A stretch of DNA of 64,000 bases, taken from Acetobacter fallax (GTDB lineage Bacteria; Pseudomonadota; Alphaproteobacteria; Acetobacterales; Acetobacteraceae). The stretch lies in assembly GCF_011516735.1 (NCBI RefSeq), contig NZ_WOSX01000004.1, positions 1 to 64,000 of the forward strand, read 5' to 3'. Positions 9,757-18,424 of the stretch are shown here, piece by piece. A program made the position numbers and the translations under genes. Every line of letters begins with the position of its first letter. The first letter of the stretch is position 1. The notes below the pieces were generated by a model, which did not search any database, was not told where the DNA came from, and saw only the letters and a list, made by a program, of their open reading frames with translations.

Positions 9757-11010
9757 TCAGGCAGCATCAAGACCATAGGCGGTGTGAAGCGCCCGGATAG
9801 CCAGTTCAGCGTAGTCGGCAGCGATGAGCACGGATACTTTGATTTCGCTGGTTGAGATGACCTGGATGTTGATGCCGCGATCAGAGAGGATGCGGAACAT
9901 GGTGCTTGCCACGCCCGCATGAGACCGCATACCGACACCCACGACACTGATTTTGACAACAGAGTCGTCGGTGATGAGTTCACCATACTGCGTGACTTCA
10001 CGAGCGGCTTCGGCCAGAGCAATGGCGCGCTGCAGATCGGCCTTGCCTGTTGTGAACGTCATGTTGGTCATGCCATCTTCGCCGGAGCTCTGAACAATCA
10101 TGTCTACATTGATATTGGCATCCGCGAGCGGTCCGAAAATAGCGGCGGCAATTCCCGGACGATCGGGGATGCGGCGCATCGATATCCTTGCTTCGTCGCG
10201 TGAATACGCGATGCCAGTGACCAGTTCCTGTTCCAAAATTTCGTCCTCATCTACCACCAGCGATCCGGGCAGGCGGCCATCCGGCGCCGGGGCGTTGTCT
10301 GAGAAGCTCGACAGCACCTGGACGCGTACGCGCTCTTTCATGGCAAGTTCGACACTGCGTGTCTGCAGCACTTTAGCTCCGACAGAAGCCAGCTCAAGCA
10401 TCTCCTCGTATGTAATTTTATCCAGCTTACGGGCCTTCGCAACGATGCGCGGGTCGGTCGTGTAAATGCCGTCCACATCGGTGTATATATCGCAGCGATC
10501 AGCCTTTACAGCAGATGCGACGGCGACAGCGGAGGTGTCTGACCCTCCGCGACCCAGCGTCGCGATCCTTTCTTCATTATCGACGCCCTGAAAGCCTGCG
10601 ATGACCGGCACCTGACCGGATCGCATGCAGGCGATGAGTCCATCACCGTCGATGGAGCAGATCCGGGCTTTCCCGTGCGCGTCGTCGGTACGGACGGGGA
10701 TTTGCCAGCCCAGCCAGGAGCGCGACCGAATGCCCAGAGATTGCAGAGCGATGGCCAGGAGCCCGCTGGTGATCTGTTCGCCCGCGGCTACGACCGCGTC
10801 GTATTCACGCGGATCGTGGAGCGGGGACAGAGCATCACAGTAGCCGACGAGTCTGTTTGTGACGCCGGCCATGGCCGACACTACCACGGCGACTTCGCAG
10901 CCGGCATCGACCTGAGCCTGAACGCGTTTCGCGACGGCACGGATACGATCCAGGTCGGCGACCGACGTGCCGCCGAACTTCATCACGATCCGAGGTGCAG
11001 TTCGCTCCAT
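9757..11010 (-). CDS. lysC: Aspartate kinase
   Basis: Phosphorylates aspartate as the first step of lysine, threonine and methionine synthesis. The 417 residues comprise the amino acid kinase domain (IVMKFGGTSVAD, VVVSAMAGVTNRL, GRGGSDTSAVAVA, DVDGIYTTDPR) and two C-terminal ACT domains (RIPDRPGIAAAIFGPLADANINVDMI and MRSHAGVASTMFRILSDRGINIQVI), as in feedback-regulated monofunctional enzymes. The frame extends 75 codons upstream, but the ATG at 11010 has a close GTAAGG ribosome binding site and gives the usual KFGG position near residue 10. Divergent from ubiG across 281 nt, which should contain both promoters. Confidence 0.96.
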   Translation of the reverse strand: MERTAPRIVMKFGGTSVADLDRIRAVAKRVQAQVDAGCEVAVVVSAMAGVTNRLVGYCDALSPLHDPREYDAVVAAGEQITSGLLAIALQSLGIRSRSWLGWQIPVRTDDAHGKARICSIDGDGLIACMRSGQVPVIAGFQGVDNEERIATLGRGGSDTSAVAVASAVKADRCDIYTDVDGIYTTDPRIVAKARKLDKITYEEMLELASVGAKVLQTRSVELAMKERVRVQVLSSFSDNAPAPDGRLPGSLVVDEDEILEQELVTGIAYSRDEARISMRRIPDRPGIAAAIFGPLADANINVDMIVQSSGEDGMTNMTFTTGKADLQRAIALAEAAREVTQYGELITDDSVVKISVVGVGMRSHAGVASTMFRILSDRGINIQVISTSEIKVSVLIAADYAELAIRALHTAYGLDAA

Positions 11011-11291
11011 GACCTTACTCTCGCTCCGTCCGGTCCGCGGCTGGCGGCCTTTTCTATCCTGTTGCACAGCGCCTCCGGCCTCCTGGCTGGCGAGCGTGCG
11101 TCGGGGGTTCTCAGGTTCTGCCCGTCCACCATGGCGGTATGGATCATACCGGACCGCTTTATATCTGTCCGGGGTTGCGGGCAGACGTGGCGTTGGGCAC
11201 GACGAACCATTGCGAAGGCGAGCAAGCCGCGTCACATAACCTTCGGCCCGGCTTACGTCCAGCGGCGACTGCAGAAGAAAGGCCTCGTTTT

Positions 11292-12095
11292 ATGCACCCC
11301 AACCATAATCCTGCTTCACGGGAAGACATCTGCATCGATGATGACGCAGAGCTGACCGGGCAGAATGCACATGGCGATTCTGTCTCTGCAGAAGAGATTG
11401 CACGTTTTGGCGCGATTGCGCGTGAGTGGTGGGATCCTGCCGGGCCGATGCGGCCTCTGCATGCTATGAATCCGCTTCGGATTGGCTGGATTGACCGGCA
11501 TCTCCCTCTTCGCAGCAGGAAGCAGGCGCGGTTGCGGGTACTGGATCTTGGCTGTGGCGCGGGGCTGGCCAGTGAGGCGCTGGCCCAGGCCGGCCATGAT
11601 GTGCTGGGGATGGATGCGGCGGCGGAAGGGATCGCGGCGGCGCGACGGCATCTGGAGCAGCATCCCTTACCTTCGGCGGCGGGCTCCCTCACCTATCGGG
11701 TTGGCAGCGCGGAGACGCTGGTGACTGAAGGAGAGATGTTCGATGCGGTGGTTGCTCTGGAGATCATTGAGCATGTGACTGACCCGGTGGCCTTTATGAG
11801 AATGCTGGCGGAACTGGTGCGACCGGGCGGGAATGTTTTCGTCTCGACGATGAACCGCACGGTGCGGGCCTTTGCGTTTGCCAAGATCGGTGCGGAATAC
11901 GTTATGCGGCTATTACCGGTCGGGACGCATGACTGGAAGAAATTCGTCACTCCGGCGGAAATGGCCGGGTATGGACGGCAGGCCGGGCTGCGGCTGGACG
12001 ACATGGCGGGAATGACACCGGATCTGTTCGGGAATAGCTGGCGGGAAAGCCGGGATCTGGGAGTGAACTATATTGCGGCGTTCTCGCGGAGCTGA
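11292..12095 (+). CDS. ubiG: Ubiquinone biosynthesis O-methyltransferase
   Basis: SAM-dependent methyltransferase catalysing the two O-methylations of ubiquinone synthesis. The 267-residue protein has the UbiG signature EIARFGAIAREWWDPAGPMRPLHAMNPLRIGWI, then SAM-binding motif I LDLGCGAGLASEALAQAGHDVLGMDAA, and the VVALEIIEHVTDP and STMNRTVRAFAFAKIGAEYVMRLLPVGTHDWKKFV blocks. The frame is open upstream, but the ATG at 11292 gives an N-terminus close to the family; the upstream codons overlap the divergent lysC promoter region. Sitting head-to-head with lysC is common in alphaproteobacteria. Confidence 0.95.
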   Translation: MHPNHNPASREDICIDDDAELTGQNAHGDSVSAEEIARFGAIAREWWDPAGPMRPLHAMNPLRIGWIDRHLPLRSRKQARLRVLDLGCGAGLASEALAQAGHDVLGMDAAAEGIAAARRHLEQHPLPSAAGSLTYRVGSAETLVTEGEMFDAVVALEIIEHVTDPVAFMRMLAELVRPGGNVFVSTMNRTVRAFAFAKIGAEYVMRLLPVGTHDWKKFVTPAEMAGYGRQAGLRLDDMAGMTPDLFGNSWRESRDLGVNYIAAFSRS

Positions 12096-12154
12096 TTTTA
12101 GCTGGCAGGGTGTTCATTTTTTCCAGAACGGTCGGGGGTGTTCTGGTGGTCTTT

Positions 12155-12174
12155 CCGGCTGCCGGGATTTTTTT
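12155..12174 (+). terminator. Probable rho-independent terminator of ubiG
   Basis: A short GC-rich hairpin (CCGG-CTG-CCGG) is followed by seven T residues, 60-80 nt after the ubiG stop. A second perfect 7-bp inverted repeat CCAGAAC/GTTCTGG (12123-12146) lies just before it and may be part of the same structure. Confidence 0.5.
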
Positions 12175-12746
12175 GTCCATTTACTGAGCCGGGTCGGGAT
12201 TTGAAAGGCATGTGACTTAAAAGACCTTACTGAGTGCGGGGTTTCGGTGCGCATTACGGGTTTTGTAAAATGGGAATACAAGACGTGTCTCCATACTCAC
12301 GGACAAGCGGTTGATTTTTCCGGGAGGCTGTTTCGGAATATCTTCGCGAGGCCTGATTCCAGAATGTTCCGGACATATTTGTTTTTTATTCGGAATAATA
12401 TTTCAGGTCACAGAAAATGCTGGCCGGAGATATTTTACACGGCACTACGTTGTTATACCGCAATGGATGAAGCCCGATTTCTGACGAATGGTATGTCAGA
12501 AAGCAGAAGGCGATTTTTCTACGCAGGAATTCCGGGCTGTGTGAATGTGCGCGACAGTATACCAGAAAGCCTGGTCTGTGGTCTGTGTGAGGCTGGCGAG
12601 GCCCGGCTGTGGAGCCCGGCAGAACCGGGAAGCCCTTCGCTTGATCGGACCCCATTTGACGATCTCGCGCTCATCCGCCTGGCGGGCATGACATCAGGAG
12701 CAGTGAGGCCGTCAGGCCGCTCCGGGAGCGACCTGGCGGATCGTGT
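12175..12746. other. Intergenic, no convincing gene
   Basis: About 570 bp between the ubiG terminator and the 3' end of the TonB-dependent receptor. The first half is AT-rich, the second half GC-rich. A 177-codon plus-strand frame (12247-12780) runs through it and into the receptor gene on the opposite strand, but it shows no recognisable motif, abrupt composition change inside the frame and no good ribosome binding site. It may be decayed sequence. Confidence 0.5.
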
Positions 12747-15608
12747 TCAGAAGTGGACCTGTGCTTTCAGATACATATAGCGACCGGCGTAATCATACAT
12801 GCCCGGTGAGGTATTGTAGGAGCCGTTGGCGTAGAAGTTCGGATCTCTGCCTCCGAGGTTTTTGACACCGGCGGTGATGGTGTACTGGTCTCCGTGGTAT
12901 GTGGCCATCAGGTCATGATACCAGGCCTGGTTGGTTTTCCACCATTCGGACAGTCCTGGTCCGTAGGAAGAGCTGGGATAGAAATTGTAGCCGTCGATGA
13001 AACGGACCATGTAGGTCACGCTCCAGCGACCATGGGTGAAGGTTGCTGATCCGTTCGCGACCCATTTCGGGACGCCCGCATCTGTTGACAGATAGCTGAT
13101 CAGTGCCTGTCCGTCCTGGCTCTGTTCCTTGTAGCTCATGATGTCCTGGATATCGGCGCCGAACGTCAGAGAATTGTTGTAATCGATGGGGCGGCTGTAG
13201 CTGGCGTTGATATCGAGGCCGTCCTCAATGAAGGCGCCGGTGTTGGTGTGCAGGCGCGAGACCGGATAAAGCTGTCCGGCGATGTCCCGGCCATGAAGAA
13301 TGTTACAGTAGCTGCTTGAAAGATTCGTGCTTTCATAACAGCCGTTGAGTTCGGTTGAGAGCGACGGATAACCGATGGTTTCGGTGATGTGCGTGTGGAA
13401 ATAATCGATTGTTGCTGTCAGGCCGGGGATGAAACGTGGCGTGACGATTGATCCGATGGTGTAGGTCCGGGAGATTTCCGGTTGCAGGAGGCTGTTTCCG
13501 CCTGTCTGATATTTCAGGGAACCGTTTGTCTGCTTGAATGTGTTGGGATTGATGCCCTGCGAGCGGCAGTTTGCCGCGATGGTTCCCTGTACACCCGTGG
13601 GATATGTTGAGATATAGGCGCAGGGGTCACGCGTGCCGGTGAGACTGACGATTTTTGCCTGGTAGAGATCCTGGATGGTCGGAGCACGGAAGCCGGTGGC
13701 GATATTGGCCCGGAAGCTGACATCCTGTGTTGGAGCGTAGATCAGTCCGGCATGCCAGTTATAGGCCTGACCGAAGGTATTGTAGTTGGAGAAGCGGCCG
13801 GAGACTTCGGCGGACAGGGCTTTCGCGCCCGGAAGATCTTTCAGGAGCGGGATGCTGAGTTCACCGAAGACTTCGGTGACGTTGTATCCGCCGCCGGTAT
13901 TGCCACGGACGGAGTTGGAGTTCAGGCCTTCTATGTCTTCCCATGAGGAGTGAAAGAAGCCGTCGAGACTGCGGTGTTCGACGCCAAGCGCGATACCCAG
14001 AGGGCCGTAGGGCAGTTTCGCGAGATGTTTGTTGGCAACGGTGAACTGGACGTCGCGCATTTCCTGCATGGAGGGGTAGGTGTCGGTGAAGCCGATGTAA
14101 TTCGCGGCGGCTTTTGACATGGTGCCTGAAAAAGGATTGTAGGGTGAGCACCCGGAAATGCTGGCGCAAAGGTTCGGGTCATAATAGCCCTGCGTCGATC
14201 CGGCGCCCCCGGTCTGATGGAAGCCCAGCGCGTTTTCCATGTTGCGCCAGTTGACTTCGTTGGTCTCGCCTGAATCGGTCGCTGTTTTTCCGTATGAGAA
14301 GAAGAAATCGTAGGTCCAGCCGTGAGTGTGGGGCAGATCGCCACGCGCGCCCCCGGTAAACTGATAGTAATTGATGTTGTCGTAACCATAGCGCCGGCCG
14401 AGGCCGAACATACGCTGGTAAAGCGCGACATCTTCTCCGAAGGGGTTTCCCGGTTCCCCGGATGGGACGACCATGGCTCCGGAGTTCCCGGTCAGGGTTG
14501 TGGCCGGGGTGGCGATATACATCGGGGTGCCGATGGTCTGCGTCTGTGTGTGGCTGAAATTGGCCGTCATGTAGAGCTGGAGATTATTATTGACGTCGTA
14601 ATGACCGGTGGAGGCTATGGAGCCGACCTGCTGTTCCGCGATGATCTGGTTGTCTTTTGAATAATCATAGTTGTCGCTCCAGCTGTACGGGCGATAACCG
14701 CCGCTGCCGTTGGAGATAACGGACTGGGCAACGCCATCGCTGGACGCGGTCAGCGGCGCGCCGCCATTGACGGCGGCATAAACGGGCGAAGGTCCGTATT
14801 GCGAACCGTAATATTGTGCCTGGCCAGGCGGATTGTTGACCTTGGCTTCCTGCATGGCCCATTTGCGCTGATCGGCTGCCATCGGAGCCTGGTAATTGTA
14901 TGAACCGGCGATGGTGAAATTGCCGCGATCGTGATCGAAGTTGAAACCATGGGCGACGGTGAGGGCGGCTGTCTGGTCGTCTCCGTATTCGCTGATGCCG
15001 CCATTGGCGGTGAATGTTGTTCCGGTGAAGTTCTTTTTGAGGATGATGTTGACCACGCCGGCGATGGCGTCCGAACCGTAGGTTGTTGACGATCCGTCCT
15101 TCAGGATTTCGATCCGGTCGATCATGGCGGGGACGATGGAATTGACGTCCGGGCAGTCAACCGAGCCATTGCCGTTGACCATGCGGTGACCATCAACGAG
15201 CACCAGGGTCCGCGCCGTGCCGAGGCTGCGGATGTTCAGGCAGGAGCCGCCGGCGTTGCTGAAGGTGTTTCCGGAGAAGCCCATGGAGGGGATGTGGGCG
15301 AAGATGTCGCCTGTGGTCATGGATGAGGATCGCTGGATCTGCTCGGCTGTGATGAGAGTCACGGGCTGGATCTGTGCGGTTTCCTTCGCGCCGAGATGCG
15401 TTCCGACGACGGAGATCGCTTCTTCCTTGCCGGTTGCTATAACCTTCGTTTTAGATTTGCTTTTATTCTGGTTAACAATTTGCTGACCGGTTGTTGATCC
15501 GGGCAGCGAGATGATCTGAGCGGCTGCATCATCGGCCCATCCGAAAGTCAGTGCTGAAATTCCGAGACTCAATAAACTTAATCTGAATTTTGTTTCCAGT
15601 CGCATCAT
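12747..15608 (-). CDS. TonB-dependent outer membrane receptor
   Basis: Outer-membrane gated transporter of 953 residues for an unidentified ligand, powered by TonB-ExbBD. A signal peptide occupies about residues 1-30 (LLSLGISALTFGWADDAAAQ). A possible TonB box is EEAISVVGTH near residue 63. The plug domain follows, with IQPVTLITAEQIQRSSSMTTGDI, LNIRSLGTARTLVLVDGHR and IDRIEILKDGSSTTYGSDAIAGVVNIILKK. The 22-strand barrel ends in an aromatic residue (YLKAQVHF). The first two codons are both ATG, so the start may be 15605. The upstream region is AT-rich and promoter-like. No neighbouring TonB, siderophore or sigma/anti-sigma gene reveals the substrate; the sequence resembles the 'iron complex receptor' class abundant in acetic acid bacteria, but such proteins also import sugars or peptides. 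Confidence 0.93.
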   Translation of the reverse strand: MMRLETKFRLSLLSLGISALTFGWADDAAAQIISLPGSTTGQQIVNQNKSKSKTKVIATGKEEAISVVGTHLGAKETAQIQPVTLITAEQIQRSSSMTTGDIFAHIPSMGFSGNTFSNAGGSCLNIRSLGTARTLVLVDGHRMVNGNGSVDCPDVNSIVPAMIDRIEILKDGSSTTYGSDAIAGVVNIILKKNFTGTTFTANGGISEYGDDQTAALTVAHGFNFDHDRGNFTIAGSYNYQAPMAADQRKWAMQEAKVNNPPGQAQYYGSQYGPSPVYAAVNGGAPLTASSDGVAQSVISNGSGGYRPYSWSDNYDYSKDNQIIAEQQVGSIASTGHYDVNNNLQLYMTANFSHTQTQTIGTPMYIATPATTLTGNSGAMVVPSGEPGNPFGEDVALYQRMFGLGRRYGYDNINYYQFTGGARGDLPHTHGWTYDFFFSYGKTATDSGETNEVNWRNMENALGFHQTGGAGSTQGYYDPNLCASISGCSPYNPFSGTMSKAAANYIGFTDTYPSMQEMRDVQFTVANKHLAKLPYGPLGIALGVEHRSLDGFFHSSWEDIEGLNSNSVRGNTGGGYNVTEVFGELSIPLLKDLPGAKALSAEVSGRFSNYNTFGQAYNWHAGLIYAPTQDVSFRANIATGFRAPTIQDLYQAKIVSLTGTRDPCAYISTYPTGVQGTIAANCRSQGINPNTFKQTNGSLKYQTGGNSLLQPEISRTYTIGSIVTPRFIPGLTATIDYFHTHITETIGYPSLSTELNGCYESTNLSSSYCNILHGRDIAGQLYPVSRLHTNTGAFIEDGLDINASYSRPIDYNNSLTFGADIQDIMSYKEQSQDGQALISYLSTDAGVPKWVANGSATFTHGRWSVTYMVRFIDGYNFYPSSSYGPGLSEWWKTNQAWYHDLMATYHGDQYTITAGVKNLGGRDPNFYANGSYNTSPGMYDYAGRYMYLKAQVHF

Positions 15609-15834
15609 CTGATTCCGCCCGGTGTTGATACATCTTCGTAATGTTTCAACGTAAGCTGGATTGTGTCTATATCAAAATGATTTGTAACCGTTAGCCACAG
15701 GTTAAGTGCATCAGATACGGTGCTGAAGCAGGAGGTGTCGGGGCGGTACCGTATCCACGGCACACGCCATCGCCGTCATTATTCTGTAACCAGGTTTCCA
15801 CATCAGGTTAGAGCATAATCCGATCAATCTGATT

Positions 15835-15965
15835 CGTATGCGGATGACACTCGACGAAGACACGCCAAGGCGAACCGCCGCCGCATGACGGGTCATGCCA
15901 GGGCAACAGCCGCAAGCGTGCGACCGCGAAGATCAGCAGACAGGGCGGGTCATACGGGCCGGCCT
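15835..15965 (-). pseudogene. Fossil of an IS630-like transposase N-terminus
   Basis: Read on the minus strand, three frames placed end to end reproduce the N-terminal helix-turn-helix of IS630-type transposases: GPYDPP, then LSADLRGRTLAAVA, then MTRHAAAVRLGVSSSSVIR. Each frame is broken by a stop or shift, so this is a degraded remnant of about 45 codons with no catalytic domain nearby. The flanks (15609-15834 and 15966-16028) contain no gene; the first includes the presumed promoter of the TonB receptor and an AGAGCATAATCCGATCAATC stretch resembling half of a common alphaproteobacterial intergenic palindrome. Confidence 0.6.
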
Positions 15966-16028
15966 CCATACCGGCACACAGTATGAATCAGATTGCGCCC
16001 AACATGAGAATCCAAAGTTGATCTGAGT

Positions 16029-17063
16029 TTACTGAGAGAGAGCGAGCAGGACTTTTGCGGCGCGGGTGCGGTCTGGCGCGAGGGCGAAGGCGTCCTGGAA
16101 GCGGGTGATCGGGAATTCCCGGGTGACGAGGGTGTCGGCGATTTCGGGTTTTTCGGCCAGCAGGGCGAGGGCGTCGTCAAATTCGTGATCGAAGCGGAAG
16201 GTTCCGCGAAAGTCGAGTTCGCGGCTGATGATCTGTGCGAGGGGGACGGAGACGTTTCCGGGCGGGAACATGCCGACCTGGACGAGGATGCCGCCGCGGC
16301 GGGTGCGGGCGATGGCTTCGGGGAGTGCGGCGGCGGCGCCGGTGGCTTCGAACACGATGTCGAACTCGTCTTCGAGCGGGCCGTTGCTGGAGTTGTGGCC
16401 TTCCTGTGCACCGAGCAGGAGCGCGCGTTCGAGGGGGAAATTTTGCAGGTCGGTGGCAACGATGCGGGCGGCGCCAGCGTGGACGAGACCGGCGACGATG
16501 AGGAGGCCGATGGGACCAGCGCCCTGAACGAGGGCGGAACGTCCCCTCACCTCTCCGGCGCGGCTGATGGCATGCAGGGCGACGGCGAGCGGTTCGGCCA
16601 GGCAGGCGCGGCGGGTGTCGAGGCCGGGCGGGAGGTGGCGCAACTGTGTGGCGTCGACGGTCATGGCGCGTCGGAAGCCGCCATCCGTGTGGGGATCGAA
16701 GGCGGCGCTGCCGAGGAAGCGGACGTTGCGGCAGAGGTTGCGACGGTCGCGGCGACATTCGGGGCAGTCGCCGCAGGGGCGTGCGGGGTGGATGGCGACG
16801 GGGTCACCTTTGGTGAAGCCGGTGACATCGGGGCCGGTGACGGCGACGGTGCCGGAGACTTCATGGCCGAGGATCATGGGATTGTGCAGGACGGAGGCGC
16901 CGACGCCGCCATGGGCGAAATAGTGCAGGTCTGAGCCGCAGATTCCGCCCCATTCCATGTTGATGCGGACTTCGCCGGGGCCGGGTTCGGGGAGCGGGCT
17001 GGTGTCGAGGCGGAGGTCATGGGCGGCGTGGATGACGAGGGCTTCGGTGCTGGCTGAGGTCAT
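16029..17063 (-). CDS. idnD: L-idonate 5-dehydrogenase-like zinc alcohol dehydrogenase
   Basis: Medium-chain zinc-dependent dehydrogenase of 344 residues, the usual size for IdnD, which interconverts L-idonate and 5-ketogluconate; close relatives act on sorbitol, xylitol or threonine. The catalytic zinc site is suggested by GGICGSDLHYF and MILGHEVSG. The structural zinc lobe has the four cysteines CGDCPECRRDRRNLC. The Rossmann nucleotide-binding segment is SALVQGAGPIGLLIVAGLVHAGAARIVATDL. The frame extends upstream, but the ATG at 17063 gives the family start (EALVIHAAHDLRL). Divergent from the AI-2E family permease across 193 nt. Substrate assignment is family-level inference; no idnO, idnT or regulator is adjacent. 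Confidence 0.8.
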   Translation of the reverse strand: MTSASTEALVIHAAHDLRLDTSPLPEPGPGEVRINMEWGGICGSDLHYFAHGGVGASVLHNPMILGHEVSGTVAVTGPDVTGFTKGDPVAIHPARPCGDCPECRRDRRNLCRNVRFLGSAAFDPHTDGGFRRAMTVDATQLRHLPPGLDTRRACLAEPLAVALHAISRAGEVRGRSALVQGAGPIGLLIVAGLVHAGAARIVATDLQNFPLERALLLGAQEGHNSSNGPLEDEFDIVFEATGAAAALPEAIARTRRGGILVQVGMFPPGNVSVPLAQIISRELDFRGTFRFDHEFDDALALLAEKPEIADTLVTREFPITRFQDAFALAPDRTRAAKVLLALSQ

Positions 17064-17256
17064 GAGGGGGTGTCCTGAGGGTGAGCCGTGGGTGGCTTCT
17101 GTTTTTGTTGTGTGCCGGACAGTTACGCTGACGGGGCCGTTTCGTGGCGTTGTGGAAACGAGCCTGGGGGGCGCCGGTTTCCTGTGGGTGCATAATCCGT
17201 AACCGGGCGGTAATGTAGGGATCTGTCTGGTTTTTCCTCCGTATTCTGAAGGTTCT

Positions 17257-18393
17257 ATGCACAACGACACTGTTTTCCGCGAGAATGCGGCTTCTTCCGG
17301 TTCCGGCAAGGTGGCTGACGGTTCCGCGCGGCCTACCAGGGGGCGTTTTCAGACCTGGGCGCAGGGGGTTCTGGCTGTGCTGGTCGTGGGGCTGACGTTT
17401 TATACGCTCGGGCGGTTCCGGCTGGCGGTGGCGTGGGGCGGGATTCTGGCGATTGTGTGCTGGCCGATGATGGAGTGGGTGCGGCGGCGGTGGTCACCGC
17501 GTCATGCGGACACGCTGGTTCCGATGGCGGTGGTGGTGGGGATCGGGCTTGCGTTCGCGGCTCCGGTTCTGGCGATCGGGACGGAGGTTGCGCGGGAGAC
17601 GCATGACGTGACGCAGTGGTTTGATCAGGCGCGGAGAGACGGGATTCCGGCGCCGGCCTGGCTGGGGCAGTTGCCGGTCGGGCATGCTCAGGCACAGCGC
17701 TGGTGGCAGGCCAGTCTGGCTGATCCGGGTGGTGTGCAGGCGGTGATGCATCGTCTGCGTCCGGGGCAGGCTCTGGGAGCGGCGGAGCATGTCGGGCATG
17801 GAGCGGCGAACGGGGCGGTGTTGTTCGCGTTTTCGCTGCTGGTGCTGTTTTTTCTGCTGCGGGCGGGCAACGGGCTGACGGATCGGGTGACGGTTCTGAC
17901 CGGGCGGTTGTTTGGTGCGCGCGGCGGGCTGGTTCTGGCGCAGATTGTCGGGGCTGTGCGCGGGTCGATGGCGGGGCTGGTTCTGGTGGGGCTGGGCGAA
18001 GGGGTGCTGATCGGCATTTCCTATATCATCGCGGGGGCGCCTCAGCCGTTGCTGCTTGGGATTCTGACGGCTGTGGCGTCGATGATTCCGATGCTGGGTG
18101 GTTTTGCCGTGCTGATTGCGGTGCTGCTGATTCTGATGAAGGGCAGTGTTGGCGCGGCGGTGGCTGTGGGTGTGTTCGGGTGGCTGATTCTGTTTCTGGC
18201 GGATCACTTTATCCGTCCGGTTCTGATTGGCGGGTCGATCCGGCTGCCGTTTGTGTGGGTTTTGCTTGGGATTCTGGGCGGGCTGGAGACCTGGGGGCTG
18301 GTGGGACTGTTTCTCGGGCCGGTTCTGATGGCGGTGGCGCATCTGATGTGGCGGTTTGGCTCGACGCGGGGGCTGTTGCGCGGCCGGGGGTGA
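17257..18393 (+). CDS. AI-2E family (PerM/YdiK-like) membrane transporter
   Basis: Polytopic inner-membrane protein of 378 residues, probably with about eight transmembrane segments. Hydrophobic segments are visible at about 35-80, 90-110, 190-215, 235-265, 275-320 and 330-365. The C-terminal half has the family pattern GEGVLIGISYIIAGAPQPLLLGILTAVASMIPMLGGFAV and FIRPVLIGGSIRLPFVWVLLGILGGLETWGLVGLFLGPV. The family includes TqsA, implicated in autoinducer-2 export, and Na+/H+ antiporter-like members, so the cargo cannot be stated. The start is an ATG with an AAGG ribosome binding site. It converges with the orphan gene at 18425. Confidence 0.88.
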   Translation: MHNDTVFRENAASSGSGKVADGSARPTRGRFQTWAQGVLAVLVVGLTFYTLGRFRLAVAWGGILAIVCWPMMEWVRRRWSPRHADTLVPMAVVVGIGLAFAAPVLAIGTEVARETHDVTQWFDQARRDGIPAPAWLGQLPVGHAQAQRWWQASLADPGGVQAVMHRLRPGQALGAAEHVGHGAANGAVLFAFSLLVLFFLLRAGNGLTDRVTVLTGRLFGARGGLVLAQIVGAVRGSMAGLVLVGLGEGVLIGISYIIAGAPQPLLLGILTAVASMIPMLGGFAVLIAVLLILMKGSVGAAVAVGVFGWLILFLADHFIRPVLIGGSIRLPFVWVLLGILGGLETWGLVGLFLGPVLMAVAHLMWRFGSTRGLLRGRG

Positions 18394-18424
18394 CGGAGGC
18401 TGGTCCCTGGTGCGGTGATGATGG

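Noticed and set aside
12324..12334. GAGGCTGTTTC similar to the MITE-like terminal repeat
   Set aside because: Only 11 bases match and no partner end was found nearby, so it may be chance.
12726..12739. CGCTCC-G-GGAGCG inverted repeat near the receptor's stop, considered as a terminator
   Set aside because: The loop would be a single base and no U tract follows on the minus strand.
12247..12780. 177-codon plus-strand frame between ubiG and the TonB receptor
   Set aside because: Composition changes abruptly inside the frame, there is no motif or good start, and it overlaps the receptor's 3' end.
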